This document shows, piece by piece, positions 1 through 8,545 of a DNA stretch of 64,000 bases; position 1 is the first letter of the stretch, and each line of letters begins with the position of its first letter. This DNA comes from Candidatus Latescibacterota bacterium. GTDB lineage: Bacteria > JAAXHH01. The notes under the pieces are model-generated. The model saw only the letters and a list, made by a program, of their open reading frames with translations. It did no database searches and was not told the origin of the DNA. Location: positions 1 to 64,000 of the forward strand of contig JAJEHX010000033.1 in assembly GCA_022823465.1 (NCBI GenBank). Direction: 5' to 3'. A program made the translations under genes and the position numbers.

Positions 1-336
1 ACCTCCTGGATCGGTGTCCAGCTTGGCGCCGTCGCCTATCTGCTGCCATTTCTCTGGAGTTACAACGATGCCCTGCTGTTGCAAGGTTCGGGGCTGGCCA
101 ACTTCTACGCAGTCGGCACGGCGCTGGTGGCTGCCTTGCTCACCGCCAAGGCATTGCAGACCGCCGTGCTCGGCACGGGGATCGGTGTCTTGAGCGGCCT
201 GCTGATCTTCTTCGGTGCGCTGATTGTGGGCAGCAGTTCGGTCTGGTTCGGGACGGAGGCGCTCGGCGTGCCTGCGCTGGCTGTTGCCGGAATTGCACTC
301 CTCGTCGGGCTTCGATTCGTTCGTCCCCGCGGATGA
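1..336 (+). CDS. TRAP transporter fused permease, C-terminal part (5' truncated)
   Basis: Reading frame 1 is open from the first base and ends at TGA 334-336. The visible 111 residues are almost entirely hydrophobic. They begin with a segment (GAVAYLLPFLWSYNDALLL) that matches the conserved region near the end of TRAP transporter fused small/large permeases (DctQM type, DUF3394-like tail), followed by about three membrane segments and a basic RPRG end. Such permeases use a sodium gradient and a periplasmic binding protein to import organic acids and related solutes. The start lies outside the window. A different polytopic transporter is possible because only the tail is visible. Confidence 0.6.
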   Translation, partial: TSWIGVQLGAVAYLLPFLWSYNDALLLQGSGLANFYAVGTALVAALLTAKALQTAVLGTGIGVLSGLLIFFGALIVGSSSVWFGTEALGVPALAVAGIALLVGLRFVRPRG

Positions 337-398
337 CTCCGTCATTCCGTCCGGTGCGGCAGTGCTATGATCATGCGCTTCGCGCGCGGGGATAGACG

Positions 399-1931
399 AT
401 GGGACTGCTGCGATCCATCCTGAGTCGCCGACGATTCATTGAAGACTCTGCAAGAGTTGGCGCTGCACTTGCGATACCGATGTTAGCCACGAACAAGACG
501 CGCGCGAATTTGCCGGGCGAATTGACCTCGCTGTCCGCGGCGCAACTCTCCTCCGCAATCCGTTCGGGCCAGGTGAGTTGCGTGGAGACAATGCAGGCCT
601 ATCTCGAGCGAATCCAGACGTTCAATCCGGTCCTCAACGCTATCGTCAGCATGCTCGATGCCGATACGTGTCTGGCGGAGGCTCGGCGCGCGGATGAAGA
701 ACTCGCGCGTGGCGAGTATCGGGGATGGATGCACGGCATACCGCATGCGGTCAAGGACCTGGCCAACGCCGCAGGATTGCCCACGAGCCTTGGCTCGCCG
801 ATCTTTGCGGGCACCATGCCCGAGGCAGACGATCTGCACATTGCCCGCATCCGTAACGCGGGCGCGATCTTCATAGGCAAAACGAACGTACCCGAGTTCG
901 GCATGGGCTCGCAGAGCTACAACAGCGTATTCGGTGTCACGCGCAACGCGTACGAACCGGCGCTTGCGGCCGGAGGCAGCAGCGGTGGCGCCGCAGCCGG
1001 CATGGCGATTCAGATGCTGCCCATCGCCGACGGCAGCGACATGGTCGGATCGCTGCGCAACCCGGCCAACTTCTGCAACGTGGTGGGACTGCGGCCGGCG
1101 CCCGGTCGCGTACCAAGGTGGCCGGCCGTCAACGCATGGGGCAGACTCAGCGTCCAGGGTCCCATGGCCCGGACGGTGGCGGAAGCCGCCCTCATGCTCA
1201 GCGCCATAGCGGGTCCAGATCCCCGTGCGCCGCTCGCCATTCGGGAACCCGGACGGTCCCTCGCGTTGCCGCTGGAACGCGATTTCAAGGGCGTGACCAT
1301 CGCCTGGAGCCGCGATTTCGGTGGGTTGCCCGTCGATCCGGACGTCACCTCGGCCATCGAAGCGAAGCGCGGGGTATTCGACGATCTCGGCATGAACGTC
1401 ATACCGGGCGAGCCCGATTTCGCCGGAGCCGACGAGGTGTTCAAGACCCTGCGGGCCTGGAGCTTCATCCAGGGTTACGGCGACCTCCTCGAGAAACACC
1501 GCGACCAGATCAAGGACACCGTCATCTGGAACCTCGAGGCGGGGATGGCCCTTTCGGGTCCGCAGGTCGCCCGCGCCGAGATGGACCGGACCACCCTGTA
1601 CCACCGGGTCCGCCGGTTCATGGAGCGTCATGAATTCATGGTCTTTCCCGTGAGCCAGGTCCCTCCATTCGACGTGAATACGCCCTACCCCACGGAAATC
1701 GACGGCGTGAGGATGGAGACCTACATCGACTGGATGAAATCGTGCTATTACGTGACCGTCACCGGCCTGCCCGCCATTTCGGTACCCTGCGGCTTCACCT
1801 CCTCAGGGCTTCCGGTGGGGCTGCAGATCGTCGGCCGACACGAGGACGAACTCGGGGTCCTTCAACTCGCCCACGCCTTCGAACAGGCGACGCAGACCTG
1901 GAAAGTGCGACCTTCCGTAGCCGGGCTGTGA
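399..1931 (+). CDS. Tat-exported amidase (amidase-signature family)
   Basis: A 510-residue amidase-signature hydrolase, which cleaves C-N amide bonds with a Ser-cisSer-Lys triad. The candidate catalytic lysine is K119 in GIPHAVKD. The glycine/serine loop GGSSGG is at residues 192-197, with the nucleophile region VGSLR near S218. The N-terminus has a twin-arginine-like motif (SRRRFIED) followed by a hydrophobic stretch, so the enzyme is probably exported folded. The length is normal for the family. It stands 62 bp after the TRAP permease and 105 bp before a flavin oxidoreductase. The substrate is not predictable; GatA itself is unlikely because of the signal peptide and the absence of GatB/C. 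Confidence 0.85.
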   Translation: MGLLRSILSRRRFIEDSARVGAALAIPMLATNKTRANLPGELTSLSAAQLSSAIRSGQVSCVETMQAYLERIQTFNPVLNAIVSMLDADTCLAEARRADEELARGEYRGWMHGIPHAVKDLANAAGLPTSLGSPIFAGTMPEADDLHIARIRNAGAIFIGKTNVPEFGMGSQSYNSVFGVTRNAYEPALAAGGSSGGAAAGMAIQMLPIADGSDMVGSLRNPANFCNVVGLRPAPGRVPRWPAVNAWGRLSVQGPMARTVAEAALMLSAIAGPDPRAPLAIREPGRSLALPLERDFKGVTIAWSRDFGGLPVDPDVTSAIEAKRGVFDDLGMNVIPGEPDFAGADEVFKTLRAWSFIQGYGDLLEKHRDQIKDTVIWNLEAGMALSGPQVARAEMDRTTLYHRVRRFMERHEFMVFPVSQVPPFDVNTPYPTEIDGVRMETYIDWMKSCYYVTVTGLPAISVPCGFTSSGLPVGLQIVGRHEDELGVLQLAHAFEQATQTWKVRPSVAGL

Positions 1932-2036
1932 GCACGTCCCGCCTGCACCATATCCCGAATAAATGCACCGTGACGCGGCACGTTTCAGGTTACCCCGTCG
2001 AGCACACGCTGGTTTCGCAGCGGGGCGAAGGGGAGC

Positions 2037-3434
2037 ATGATGCCAGCTAAGGCGGAAGTCGTCGTCTGCGGCGCCGGCGTGGCCGGCGTGGCCGCCGCCT
2101 ATCATCTCGTCGTTCGTCGCGGCATGCGGAACGTCGTGCTCGTCGATGAAAGACCCCCACTCTCGCTGACCAGCGCCGCCGGTACCGAAGCCTATCGAAA
2201 CTGGTGGCCCGACCTGCCCATGTTCCGGTTTATGGACCGAAGCATCGGTCTGATGGAGGAACTGGCGAAGGAGAGTGGCAACGCTTTCCGGATGAACCGG
2301 AGGGGCTACGTATTCCTCACCGGCGACCCGGACTGCGTTCCGGAACTTGAAAAAGAGGCGGAAGCGGTGTCCGGTCTGGGCGGAGGCGCCTTGCGCGTGC
2401 ATCGTGACGGCGGGTCCTACGTTCCTTCGCAGCCAGAGGGACTGGCGCAGCCAGACGGACTGGCGCGACCGGAGGGACTGGCGCCCGATCTGGCCGGCGC
2501 CGATCTCCTGCTCGACGCTGATGCGATAAAGAGGCTGTTCCCGTTTCTCGCAGACGATACCGCCGCCATGCTGCACGTGCGCCGTTGCGGCTGGCTGGAC
2601 CTCCCGTCGCTCGGCCGGTGGTTGCTTGACCGCATAGCATCCCGGGGCGGCAGGATCGAACAGGACAGGATGGAGAAAGTCGATACGGGGAACGGCCGGG
2701 TCAGGGGGGTAACGCTGGCGTCGGGATCGCGCATTGAAACCGGCAGACTCGTCCTCGCCGCCGGGCCCCTGGTCCCGGAGGCCGGCCGGATGCTGGGGCT
2801 GGATATCCCGGTCTTCATGGAGTTGCACGGCAAGATCACCGTGGAAGACCGGGCAAGCGTACTGCCGCCCGACGCGCCCATGATGATCTGGACGGATCCG
2901 ATCGAACTGGTCTGGAGCGAAGAAGAGAAGCGGGGGCTTTCCGCCGCCGCCGATACCCGATACCTCACCGAACCCTTTCCCTCAGGCCTGCACATCCGTC
3001 CCCGGTACCGGGACAGTAAACAGACCTTTCTGGGTATCTGGACCTACGACGTCACGCCGAGGGAGGCGGTTTTCCCGCTCGAATTCGACCCGGCCTACCC
3101 GGTGATCGTCCTGCGGGGACTCGCCCGGATGATCCCGGGAATGCGCGCATATTTCGACGTAGCCGACGCACTGGAGGTGGACGGCGGATACTATTGCAAG
3201 ACCCCGGACAACCGGCCGCTGATCGGACCGTTGCCGGTGGAAGGCGCGTACATCGTCGGCGCACTCTCCGGCTACGGCGCCATGGGTTCACAGGCCGCGG
3301 GTGAACTGATCGCGGCCCACGTCACCGGCGCGGCCTTGCCGGACTATGCGAAGGCTTTCTCCTTCGATCGTTTCGACGGCCTGTCGGACGCCGATATGCA
3401 GGATATGCGCGACGCGACGCGGGGACAACTGTAG
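2037..3434 (+). CDS. FAD-dependent oxidoreductase, DAO (glycine/sarcosine oxidase-like) family
   Basis: A 465-residue protein opening with a Rossmann dinucleotide-binding motif (CGAGVAGVAAAYHL). It ends with the DAO-type second nucleotide-binding region (TPDNRPLIGPLPVEGAYIVG, then GYGAMGSQAAG). Family members oxidise amines, amino acids or N-methyl amino acids. Two ATGs lie in tandem (2037, 2040) behind an AGGGGAG ribosome site. Residues about 132-149 are three near-identical hexapeptides (QPEGLA, QPDGLA, RPEGLA) encoded by an 18 bp tandem repeat; this looks like a linker expansion that keeps the frame. The gene lies 105 bp after the amidase on the same strand, so both may act on one nitrogenous substrate (inference). 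Confidence 0.85.
   Translation: MMPAKAEVVVCGAGVAGVAAAYHLVVRRGMRNVVLVDERPPLSLTSAAGTEAYRNWWPDLPMFRFMDRSIGLMEELAKESGNAFRMNRRGYVFLTGDPDCVPELEKEAEAVSGLGGGALRVHRDGGSYVPSQPEGLAQPDGLARPEGLAPDLAGADLLLDADAIKRLFPFLADDTAAMLHVRRCGWLDLPSLGRWLLDRIASRGGRIEQDRMEKVDTGNGRVRGVTLASGSRIETGRLVLAAGPLVPEAGRMLGLDIPVFMELHGKITVEDRASVLPPDAPMMIWTDPIELVWSEEEKRGLSAAADTRYLTEPFPSGLHIRPRYRDSKQTFLGIWTYDVTPREAVFPLEFDPAYPVIVLRGLARMIPGMRAYFDVADALEVDGGYYCKTPDNRPLIGPLPVEGAYIVGALSGYGAMGSQAAGELIAAHVTGAALPDYAKAFSFDRFDGLSDADMQDMRDATRGQL
2431..2484 (+). repeat. 18 bp x 3 in-frame tandem repeat
   Basis: Three units of 18 bp start at 2431, 2449 and 2467 and differ by a few substitutions. Each encodes a six-residue unit of the form (Q/R)P(E/D)GLA within the FAD oxidoreductase. 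The array ends where the codons change to PDLAGADLL. Confidence 0.9.
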
Positions 3435-3566
3435 GGATGCGCTGGTGTGCGCTTCTCTGGGGCGCATCGGATCGTGACGCCATGGCTGAAGATCTGGATC
3501 TCTCGCTCCTTACGAGCGGAATCGGAATCAGTCTGCGTCGAAGCGTCACTTCCACGAGATTTTGTA

Positions 3567-3595
3567 TTGGTCCCACGTTCTAGCCATGGTATAAT
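3567..3595 (+). promoter_or_regulatory. possible sigma-70-type promoter
   Basis: TTGGTC (3567-3572) and a perfect TATAAT (3590-3595) are separated by 17 bp. They lie in a 261 bp spacer, about 100 bp ahead of the amidohydrolase start at 3696. The -10 box is convincing and the -35 box is only a half match. No other structure was seen in this spacer. Confidence 0.35.
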
Positions 3596-3695
3596 CAGTC
3601 TGTTCGATATGCATTCAATGTACCTATTGTGCCTGTAACCCGATCCATGTCCCATACTCCGATGATTGACCAGGATCGTCCTGAACGGAGACGCC

Positions 3696-4814
3696 ATGTC
3701 AGCGTATGATTTCGATCTGCTCATACGGGCGGGCCGGGTCTTTTGCGCCGAATCCGGCCTCGACGGACCGGGGGCCGTGGCGGTGAAAGACGGACGCATT
3801 GCGTCATCGGGACCGGGGGTCGACGGATCCGCCGCCATGACGTACGACTTCCCGGAAGCCCTGGTGTTGCCCGGACTCGTGGACCTGCACGCCCATCCCG
3901 CGCGGGGCGGCTCGCGTTACGGCGTCGACCCCGACGCCCACTTCCTGTCCCGTGGCGTCACGACCGTCATGTCCCAGGGCGACGCCGGCGCCGGCAACTG
4001 GCCGGCCTACCGGGAGCGGGTGATCCGGGCATGCAGGACGCGGGTGATCCTGGCCATCAACCTTTCGATTCATGGCGAATCCCATCCCGGCGGCTGTTTC
4101 CCGGACCTGGAAGCCGCGGACGTGGAGGCCTGCGTTGCGGCCATCGAATCGGCAGGAGACGCCATATGGGGTATCGCGGCCAACACGGGCCCCAGCAATC
4201 CCACCCCGCCCAGGGAGATCATGCACCGCGCCCTGGAGGCCTCCGAACGATCGGGCAAACCCCTCCTGGTAGGTACCCGCCTGTCCAGCGACTGGTCCCT
4301 CGACGACCAGTTGCCGCTGCTGCGCGCCGGAGACGTGGTCACCTACTGTTTCAACGATTTTCCCGAGAGCGTCGTGAAGGACGGCCGCATCCGTCCCAGT
4401 GTCCGCGACGCCCGCGAAAGGGGCGTCCTCTTCGATATCGGCCATGGCATGCGGTCTTTCAGCTTCAAGGTCGCCGAGGCCGCCATCGCCGACGGGTTCC
4501 TGCCCGATACCATATCCACCGACCAGTACTGCCGGCACGTGGGGAGCAATCCGCAGCACGACCTGCCCCGGACGATGTCCAAGCTGATCGCGGCCGGCAT
4601 GTCGGAAAGAGACGCTTTTTCTAGGGTGACGAGCCGTCCGGCGGAAGTCCTCGGATTGAAAGGCGAAGCCGGCACCCTGCGCGCCGGCGCCAGCGCCGAC
4701 GTGGCGGTGCTGCGCTGGAACGAAGACGCGCCGGCGCTGCGCGACGTGGATGGCGTGGAACGGCCCGGAGGCTGCTGGGAACCCGTGCTCGCCGCCCGGG
4801 CCGGCATCGTATGA
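3696..4814 (+). CDS. amidohydrolase-superfamily protein (deacetylase/dihydroorotase-like)
   Basis: A 372-residue metal-dependent hydrolase. The metal-binding strand-1 motif is DLHAHP (H65, H67), reached after LVLPGLV. A typical composite beta-sandwich ends the protein (GTLRAGASADVAVLRW), as in adenine-deaminase, D-aminoacylase and dihydroorotase relatives. ATG 3696 is preferred over upstream in-frame starts because CGGAG precedes it at 3686-3690. Further histidines (for example in DIGHGMRSF and DQYCRHVG) fit the remaining ligands. The exact substrate is unknown; the family acts on N-acyl or cyclic amides, which would suit the neighbouring amidase and FAD oxidase. Confidence 0.8.
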   Translation: MSAYDFDLLIRAGRVFCAESGLDGPGAVAVKDGRIASSGPGVDGSAAMTYDFPEALVLPGLVDLHAHPARGGSRYGVDPDAHFLSRGVTTVMSQGDAGAGNWPAYRERVIRACRTRVILAINLSIHGESHPGGCFPDLEAADVEACVAAIESAGDAIWGIAANTGPSNPTPPREIMHRALEASERSGKPLLVGTRLSSDWSLDDQLPLLRAGDVVTYCFNDFPESVVKDGRIRPSVRDARERGVLFDIGHGMRSFSFKVAEAAIADGFLPDTISTDQYCRHVGSNPQHDLPRTMSKLIAAGMSERDAFSRVTSRPAEVLGLKGEAGTLRAGASADVAVLRWNEDAPALRDVDGVERPGGCWEPVLAARAGIV

Positions 4815-4889
4815 AACCAGGCTGATACGAGATAGAAGCCAGACGGTTCCACCCGGAAGGCCAGGCGGTGTCACCCGGGAGACCAGCGA

Positions 4890-4965
4890 TTCCAAGCTGA
4901 AACAAGGCCGCATGCACGCGGTGCCACCCAGGAGACCAGGAGACCAGCAGACCAGGAGACACCAA
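4890..4965 (+). repeat. degenerate repeat ahead of the NHL gene, containing repeated Shine-Dalgarno-like cores
   Basis: Just upstream of ATG 4967 the sequence repeats a 9-10 bp unit of the type CCAGGAGAC at least four times. A looser copy (ACCCGGGAGACCAG) lies further upstream. Each copy carries AGGAG or AGCAG, so several ribosome-binding cores stand in a row. The last usable copy is about 6-8 nt from the ATG. Confidence 0.75.
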
Positions 4966-4966
4966 C

Positions 4967-5824
4967 ATGGTATACGGATCGGGTGATTACACCTACGAAC
5001 GCGTCGAAGGCTGGGGAGGCGGAGCCGCCGGCCGGGACCTCGGCGTGGTGTCTTCCATGGCCTGTGATTCCCAGGACCGTGTGTACGTCATCGACCGGGA
5101 ACCCGACCCGGCGGTCGTAGTCTACGACCGGGAGGGACGTTTCCTCTTCGACTGGGGGCAGGATGTCTTCAAGGTGCCCCATTCCATCTGGATCAGCGAC
5201 GACGATATCATCTACATGACCGACGTAGTGCTGCATACCGTCATGACCTTCACCCTCGCAGGAAAGTTGCTCTCCACGATTGGCACACCGGAAAAGCCGG
5301 GCGGCCCCGGCCAACCCTTCAATGCGCCGACGTGGGTGGTACTCGGACTGAACGACGACCTGTACGTAACCGACGGGTATGGCCAGAGTTACGCCCACCG
5401 CTTCACGACGGATGGTGAACTGCTCTGTACCTGGGGCGGTCACGGCAGCGAGACGGGGCAGTTCGATACGCCCCACTGCGTCCGTGTCGACAAGGACGGC
5501 CGGGTCCTGATCGTGGACCGGGGGAACGCCCGGGTACAGATCTTCGACGCCGAGGGCCGGTACCTCGAATCGTGGGACCATCTGCTGGCCGCCAATGACC
5601 TGTTCATCGATCCGGACAACACCGTGTATCTCGCCGAGGCGCCCGGCAGGGTCAGCATACTCAACCTGGATGGCGAGGTCCTGTCGCAGTGGGGCAACAG
5701 GGACGGAAAATCCGGGCCGTTCGTGGATGCGCCCCACGGCATCTGGGTGGACTCCCACGGGGACGTCTACGTGTGCGAAGTGCCCTTCGCGCACAACCGG
5801 ATTCAGAAGTTCCGGCGGGTGTGA
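4967..5824 (+). CDS. NHL-repeat six-bladed beta-propeller protein (PAL-like)
   Basis: A 285-residue protein made of NHL blades. Repeated units of the form 'h.vD..G.vyV.D....rv..f...G..l..wG' are visible, for example DSQDRVYVIDRE, KDGRVLIVDRG and SHGDVYVCEVP, with histidines in VPHSIW, TPHCVRV and APHGIWV at equivalent blade positions. The arrangement resembles bacterial relatives of peptidyl-alpha-hydroxyglycine alpha-amidating lyase. There is no signal peptide. The start ATG 4967 follows the repeated AGGAGA tract. Function is unproven; such propellers can be lyases or binding scaffolds. Confidence 0.8.
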   Translation: MVYGSGDYTYERVEGWGGGAAGRDLGVVSSMACDSQDRVYVIDREPDPAVVVYDREGRFLFDWGQDVFKVPHSIWISDDDIIYMTDVVLHTVMTFTLAGKLLSTIGTPEKPGGPGQPFNAPTWVVLGLNDDLYVTDGYGQSYAHRFTTDGELLCTWGGHGSETGQFDTPHCVRVDKDGRVLIVDRGNARVQIFDAEGRYLESWDHLLAANDLFIDPDNTVYLAEAPGRVSILNLDGEVLSQWGNRDGKSGPFVDAPHGIWVDSHGDVYVCEVPFAHNRIQKFRRV

Positions 5825-5871
5825 GGTTCCGCATGCTCCGACATTCGGATCAGTGATCCGCCACCAGCGGA

Positions 5872-5915
5872 CGGTACCTGGGGCCTTACGCAACGGTACC
5901 TGGGGCCACGCGCAA
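5872..5915 (+). repeat. 22 bp x 2 tandem repeat
   Basis: Two adjacent 22 bp units (5872-5893, 5894-5915) beginning CGGTACCTGGGGCC differ only in the last bases. A partial third copy (CGGT) follows. They lie in the 116 bp spacer, ending 25 bp before the lipoprotein ATG at 5941. Confidence 0.85.
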
Positions 5916-5940
5916 CGGTTCAGTATAAGGAACATCGACA

Positions 5941-6452
5941 TGAAGGACCTCGGTCCGATGCTATTGAGTCTGGTCGTCACTGGGGCGATGACGTTCGGGA
6001 TGGCCTGCGGGAACGGCGAGGACAACCACGTTTTCAAAACGCATGGACCAGACTCGCCCGATGTGGGCAGCACGGCAGGAAACGTCGTCTTCAGTCCCGG
6101 AGACGTCCGGTCCACCACGCGGTGGGGCACGGATGACTATGAACTGAACGCGGCTGCCGTCAAGGGAGATACGCTCGCGGTTTCCTTGTCGTATAGTGGC
6201 GGATGCAGAATGCACCGGTTCACGCTGGTTGCAGCCGAAGCCTTCATGGAGTCCGATCCCGTACAGCTCGAAGTCGCCATCGCCCACGACGCCGACGGCG
6301 ACCCGTGCGAGGCATACCCTACGCGAGACTACCACTTCATTCTCGACCCGATCAAGGCGCGGTACAAGGCGTCGTACGGGGCCGGACCGGGCACCATCGT
6401 CCTCAGGCTCGATCGTGCCCCGGGCGGGTCGCTCAACTATATGTTCGATTAG
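5941..6452 (+). CDS. small putative lipoprotein, unknown function
   Basis: The 170-residue product starts with a lysine, a hydrophobic stretch and a cysteine (TFGMACGNGEDN), so it is probably a secreted lipoprotein with an imperfect lipobox. The mature part has a clear pattern of beta strands (DTLAVSLSYSGGC, VQLEVAIAHD, GTIVLRLDRAPGG). It also has two later cysteines, in SGGCRMH and GDPCEAYP, which could form a disulfide. The ATG at 5941 follows AAGGAACATCGAC. I do not recognise a named domain. Neighbours are two beta-propeller proteins, but no functional link is evident. Confidence 0.7.
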
Positions 6453-6515
6453 CCGAGTCCGGTGTGGCGCGTTGCGGCGCGGCGTGGATGTCCGGTACCA
6501 GACGAGGTACGTACC

Positions 6516-7613
6516 ATGGCATTCGAAATCCTGGAACAGGGCATGATCGCCCGGCAGCCGTCGACCGGGCCCGACGCGGTGGCAGCCTGCTCCCGCTGCG
6601 TGGTCACCGGAGATGGCGGTCTGGTGTGTTCCTTCGCCGTCCAGGAAGCGCTCGGCCAGAACGATTTCAAGCAGGTCATCGTCCGTTCGGAAGACGGCGG
6701 AAAATCGTGGACGAAACCGGCCTACCTGTGGCCCCATCTGCATGACGATTACGCCCACATCGGGTCGATCAGCCAGGCGCCGGACGGGACCTGCCTCATC
6801 ACGGGCATACGCATACCCCGTGACGAGCCCGGCGAATCGTTCTGGCTGGACGAGACCCAGGGCATCAAGCAGAACGCCATGTTCTGGGCGTCCTCGGCGG
6901 ACCGGGGACTGACCTGGACCGACCCGGTTCCCATTGTCCTGCCCGCCGCCGGTTCGGCGGAGGCCCCCGGGGCGCTCACGGTGACGCGGGACGGGACCTG
7001 GATCTGCTGTTATTCGCCCTACAATACCTTCGATCCCGCCGTCCAGGTGGACCGAAACAGGGTGGTTTACCTGCGCAGTACCGACCGGGGCGACACGTGG
7101 ACCCACGGTTCGATGCTGCGTTTCGACGACGCCGGATCGACAGCCGCCGAGGCGTGGGTCGTGGAGCTTGCCGACGGGCGTCTCCTCGGCGCATGCTGGC
7201 AAATCGCGCCCCATGGCAAGCCCGACTATCCGAACGCATACGCCCTCTCCCACGACGGAGGGCTGACCTGGACGCCGACCCGCTCCACGGGTACCCTCGG
7301 CCAGTCCATCTCGCTGACCGCCCTGGCGGACGGACGGGCGCTGATGGCGTACAACCAGCGGCAGCACGGCGACCCGGGCATCCGCCTCGCCGTCGCGCGG
7401 CCCGTGGACGACGATTTCGGCATCGAAGCGGACGAGCTCGTCTGGAAGGCCGGGGTACGGACGCAAAGCGACACCTCCGGCGATCACGATGACTGGCAGG
7501 ACTATTCCTTCGGCGAACCCGCGGTGACCGTCCTGCCGGATGGCGCCTTCCTGGTCGTCTTCTGGCTCATCCAGCCCGATGTCCGGGGCATCGGCTACGT
7601 GAAGGTGAAGTAG
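6516..7613 (+). CDS. BNR/Asp-box sialidase-like propeller protein
   Basis: A 365-residue protein with four or more Asp-box motifs (S-x-D-x-G-x-T-W): SEDGGKSWT, SSADRGLTW, STDRGDTW and SHDGGLTW. This is diagnostic of six-bladed sialidase/BNR propellers. ATG 6516 is chosen because GACGAGG precedes it by about 8 nt; a longer frame upstream is not supported. No signal peptide is visible, which is unusual for a polysaccharide-degrading sialidase, so a cytoplasmic glycosidase or binding role is possible. A GTG-start membrane methyltransferase follows after 4 bp, implying one transcript. Confidence 0.8.
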   Translation: MAFEILEQGMIARQPSTGPDAVAACSRCVVTGDGGLVCSFAVQEALGQNDFKQVIVRSEDGGKSWTKPAYLWPHLHDDYAHIGSISQAPDGTCLITGIRIPRDEPGESFWLDETQGIKQNAMFWASSADRGLTWTDPVPIVLPAAGSAEAPGALTVTRDGTWICCYSPYNTFDPAVQVDRNRVVYLRSTDRGDTWTHGSMLRFDDAGSTAAEAWVVELADGRLLGACWQIAPHGKPDYPNAYALSHDGGLTWTPTRSTGTLGQSISLTALADGRALMAYNQRQHGDPGIRLAVARPVDDDFGIEADELVWKAGVRTQSDTSGDHDDWQDYSFGEPAVTVLPDGAFLVVFWLIQPDVRGIGYVKVK

Positions 7614-7617
7614 CGCC

Positions 7618-8214
7618 GTGTCAAGCACGCGGATCATACTGGGTTCGCTAATCGGGGCGTCGATACGCCACGGCATCTTCGCGGTCGTCCTGCCCTGGCT
7701 GATCCTCTACCGGACCGCCGGCATGGAGGAGATGCGCTTCGAAGCCGGCTATCCGGCCGCCGGCTGGGTGCTCGTCCTCCTGGGCACGGCACTCTATATA
7801 CGTGCCTTCGCCGAACGGCTCCGCATGACGGCCATGGTGACCGCGTCCTCGGGCGCGCCCGGAAGGCATGGGGGCGTCACGGGCACCGCAGAAGAAACTT
7901 CTGCTGAAAACACGGGGAGTACGGCCGATGACGATCCCGCGGGGGATTCGCGCCCGATATGGTCCGAAGGGGCCCACGGCTGGTCCCGCAATCCCCTCCT
8001 GCTCGGCGTCGTCCTCATCCTGTTCGGCGAATGCCTGGCCTTCGAATCGCTTCTACTGCTCGTCTACGCGGTGCTGTACTGGACGTGGCTGACGCTGTAC
8101 CTGGTCTTCTTCGAGGAGCCGGCCCTGCGACGCGCCCTGGGCGATGAATACCTCCACTATTGCCGCCACGTGCCCCGCTGGTTTCTGCGTATTCGTTTCC
8201 GCAAACCGGCCTGA
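7618..8214 (+). CDS. isoprenylcysteine carboxyl methyltransferase (ICMT)-like membrane protein
   Basis: A 198-residue polytopic protein. Its C-terminal half carries the family signature: SRNPLLLGVVLILFGE, then FEEPALRRALGDEY and YCRHVPRWF, matching the SAM-binding end of ICMT/phospholipid methyltransferase-like proteins. There are about four to five membrane segments. Residues about 80-115 are a low-complexity hydrophilic insert rich in G, T, E and D between membrane segments. GTG 7618 begins 4 bp after the sialidase-like gene. The final nine coding bases, stop included, are repeated directly after the stop (8206-8223). The methyl acceptor is unknown. Confidence 0.75.
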   Translation: MSSTRIILGSLIGASIRHGIFAVVLPWLILYRTAGMEEMRFEAGYPAAGWVLVLLGTALYIRAFAERLRMTAMVTASSGAPGRHGGVTGTAEETSAENTGSTADDDPAGDSRPIWSEGAHGWSRNPLLLGVVLILFGECLAFESLLLLVYAVLYWTWLTLYLVFFEEPALRRALGDEYLHYCRHVPRWFLRIRFRKPA

Positions 8215-8350
8215 CCGGCCTGGTCCTCCGCGCTGATTCCCCCTTCCTTCCTCGGCGCGGTCATCGCGGCGTTCAATTCCGCTCGTCCCGGCCGCGATTA
8301 CTGGTCATTCCCTTCGTTCCTTTCTGCGGTTCTTTCTGGTCGATATAACC

Positions 8351-8386
8351 TGCCAAATTGGCAGATATGCCAATTTGGCATATCTG
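8351..8386. promoter_or_regulatory. tandem dyad, candidate activator (enhancer-binding protein) sites
   Basis: The 13 bp palindrome TGCCAA-N-TTGGCA occurs twice, at 8351-8363 and 8368-8380, with centres 17 bp apart. The second copy extends into a perfect 25 bp inverted repeat around base 8374 (8362-8386). The pair sits roughly 150-190 bp upstream of the sigma-54 promoter, the usual place for upstream activator sites of bacterial enhancer-binding proteins. There is no T-run, so it is not a terminator. Confidence 0.6.
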
Positions 8387-8529
8387 TACCATGCCCGTAC
8401 CGGTTTCACGAGCAGAAACGACTCTTCACATACACCGAACCGCCTGAGCCTTGGATAATAGGCCCGGAACCGCGGAGAATACACCCTGAGCCGTGAATCA
8501 AACGCCCGGAGCCGCAGAGAAAACGGCCA

Positions 8530-8545
8530 TGGCACACGTTTTGCA
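8530..8545 (+). promoter_or_regulatory. sigma-54 (RpoN) -24/-12 promoter of clpB
   Basis: TGGCAC (8530-8535), five bases, then TTGCA (8541-8545) match the sigma-54 consensus TGGCAC-N5-TTGC(A/T) at every position. Transcription would start near 8556 and leave a leader of about 56 nt before the clpB ATG. No equally good sigma-70 or CIRCE element was seen in this spacer. Confidence 0.75.

Noticed and set aside
483-1631. 382-residue open frame on the minus strand
   Set aside because: It is antisense to the amidase, whose catalytic motifs are intact.
3447-3638. 63-residue frame between the FAD oxidoreductase and the amidohydrolase
   Set aside because: It has no ribosome site and overlaps the candidate promoter; the composition is that of a spacer.
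5961-7676. 571-residue open frame on the minus strand
   Set aside because: It is antisense to a lipoprotein and a sialidase-like gene with Asp-boxes. It shows no domain features and no ribosome site.
8351-8386. intrinsic terminator after the ICMT-like gene
   Set aside because: The inverted repeats lack a following T-run and are symmetric dyads, which fits operator sites better.
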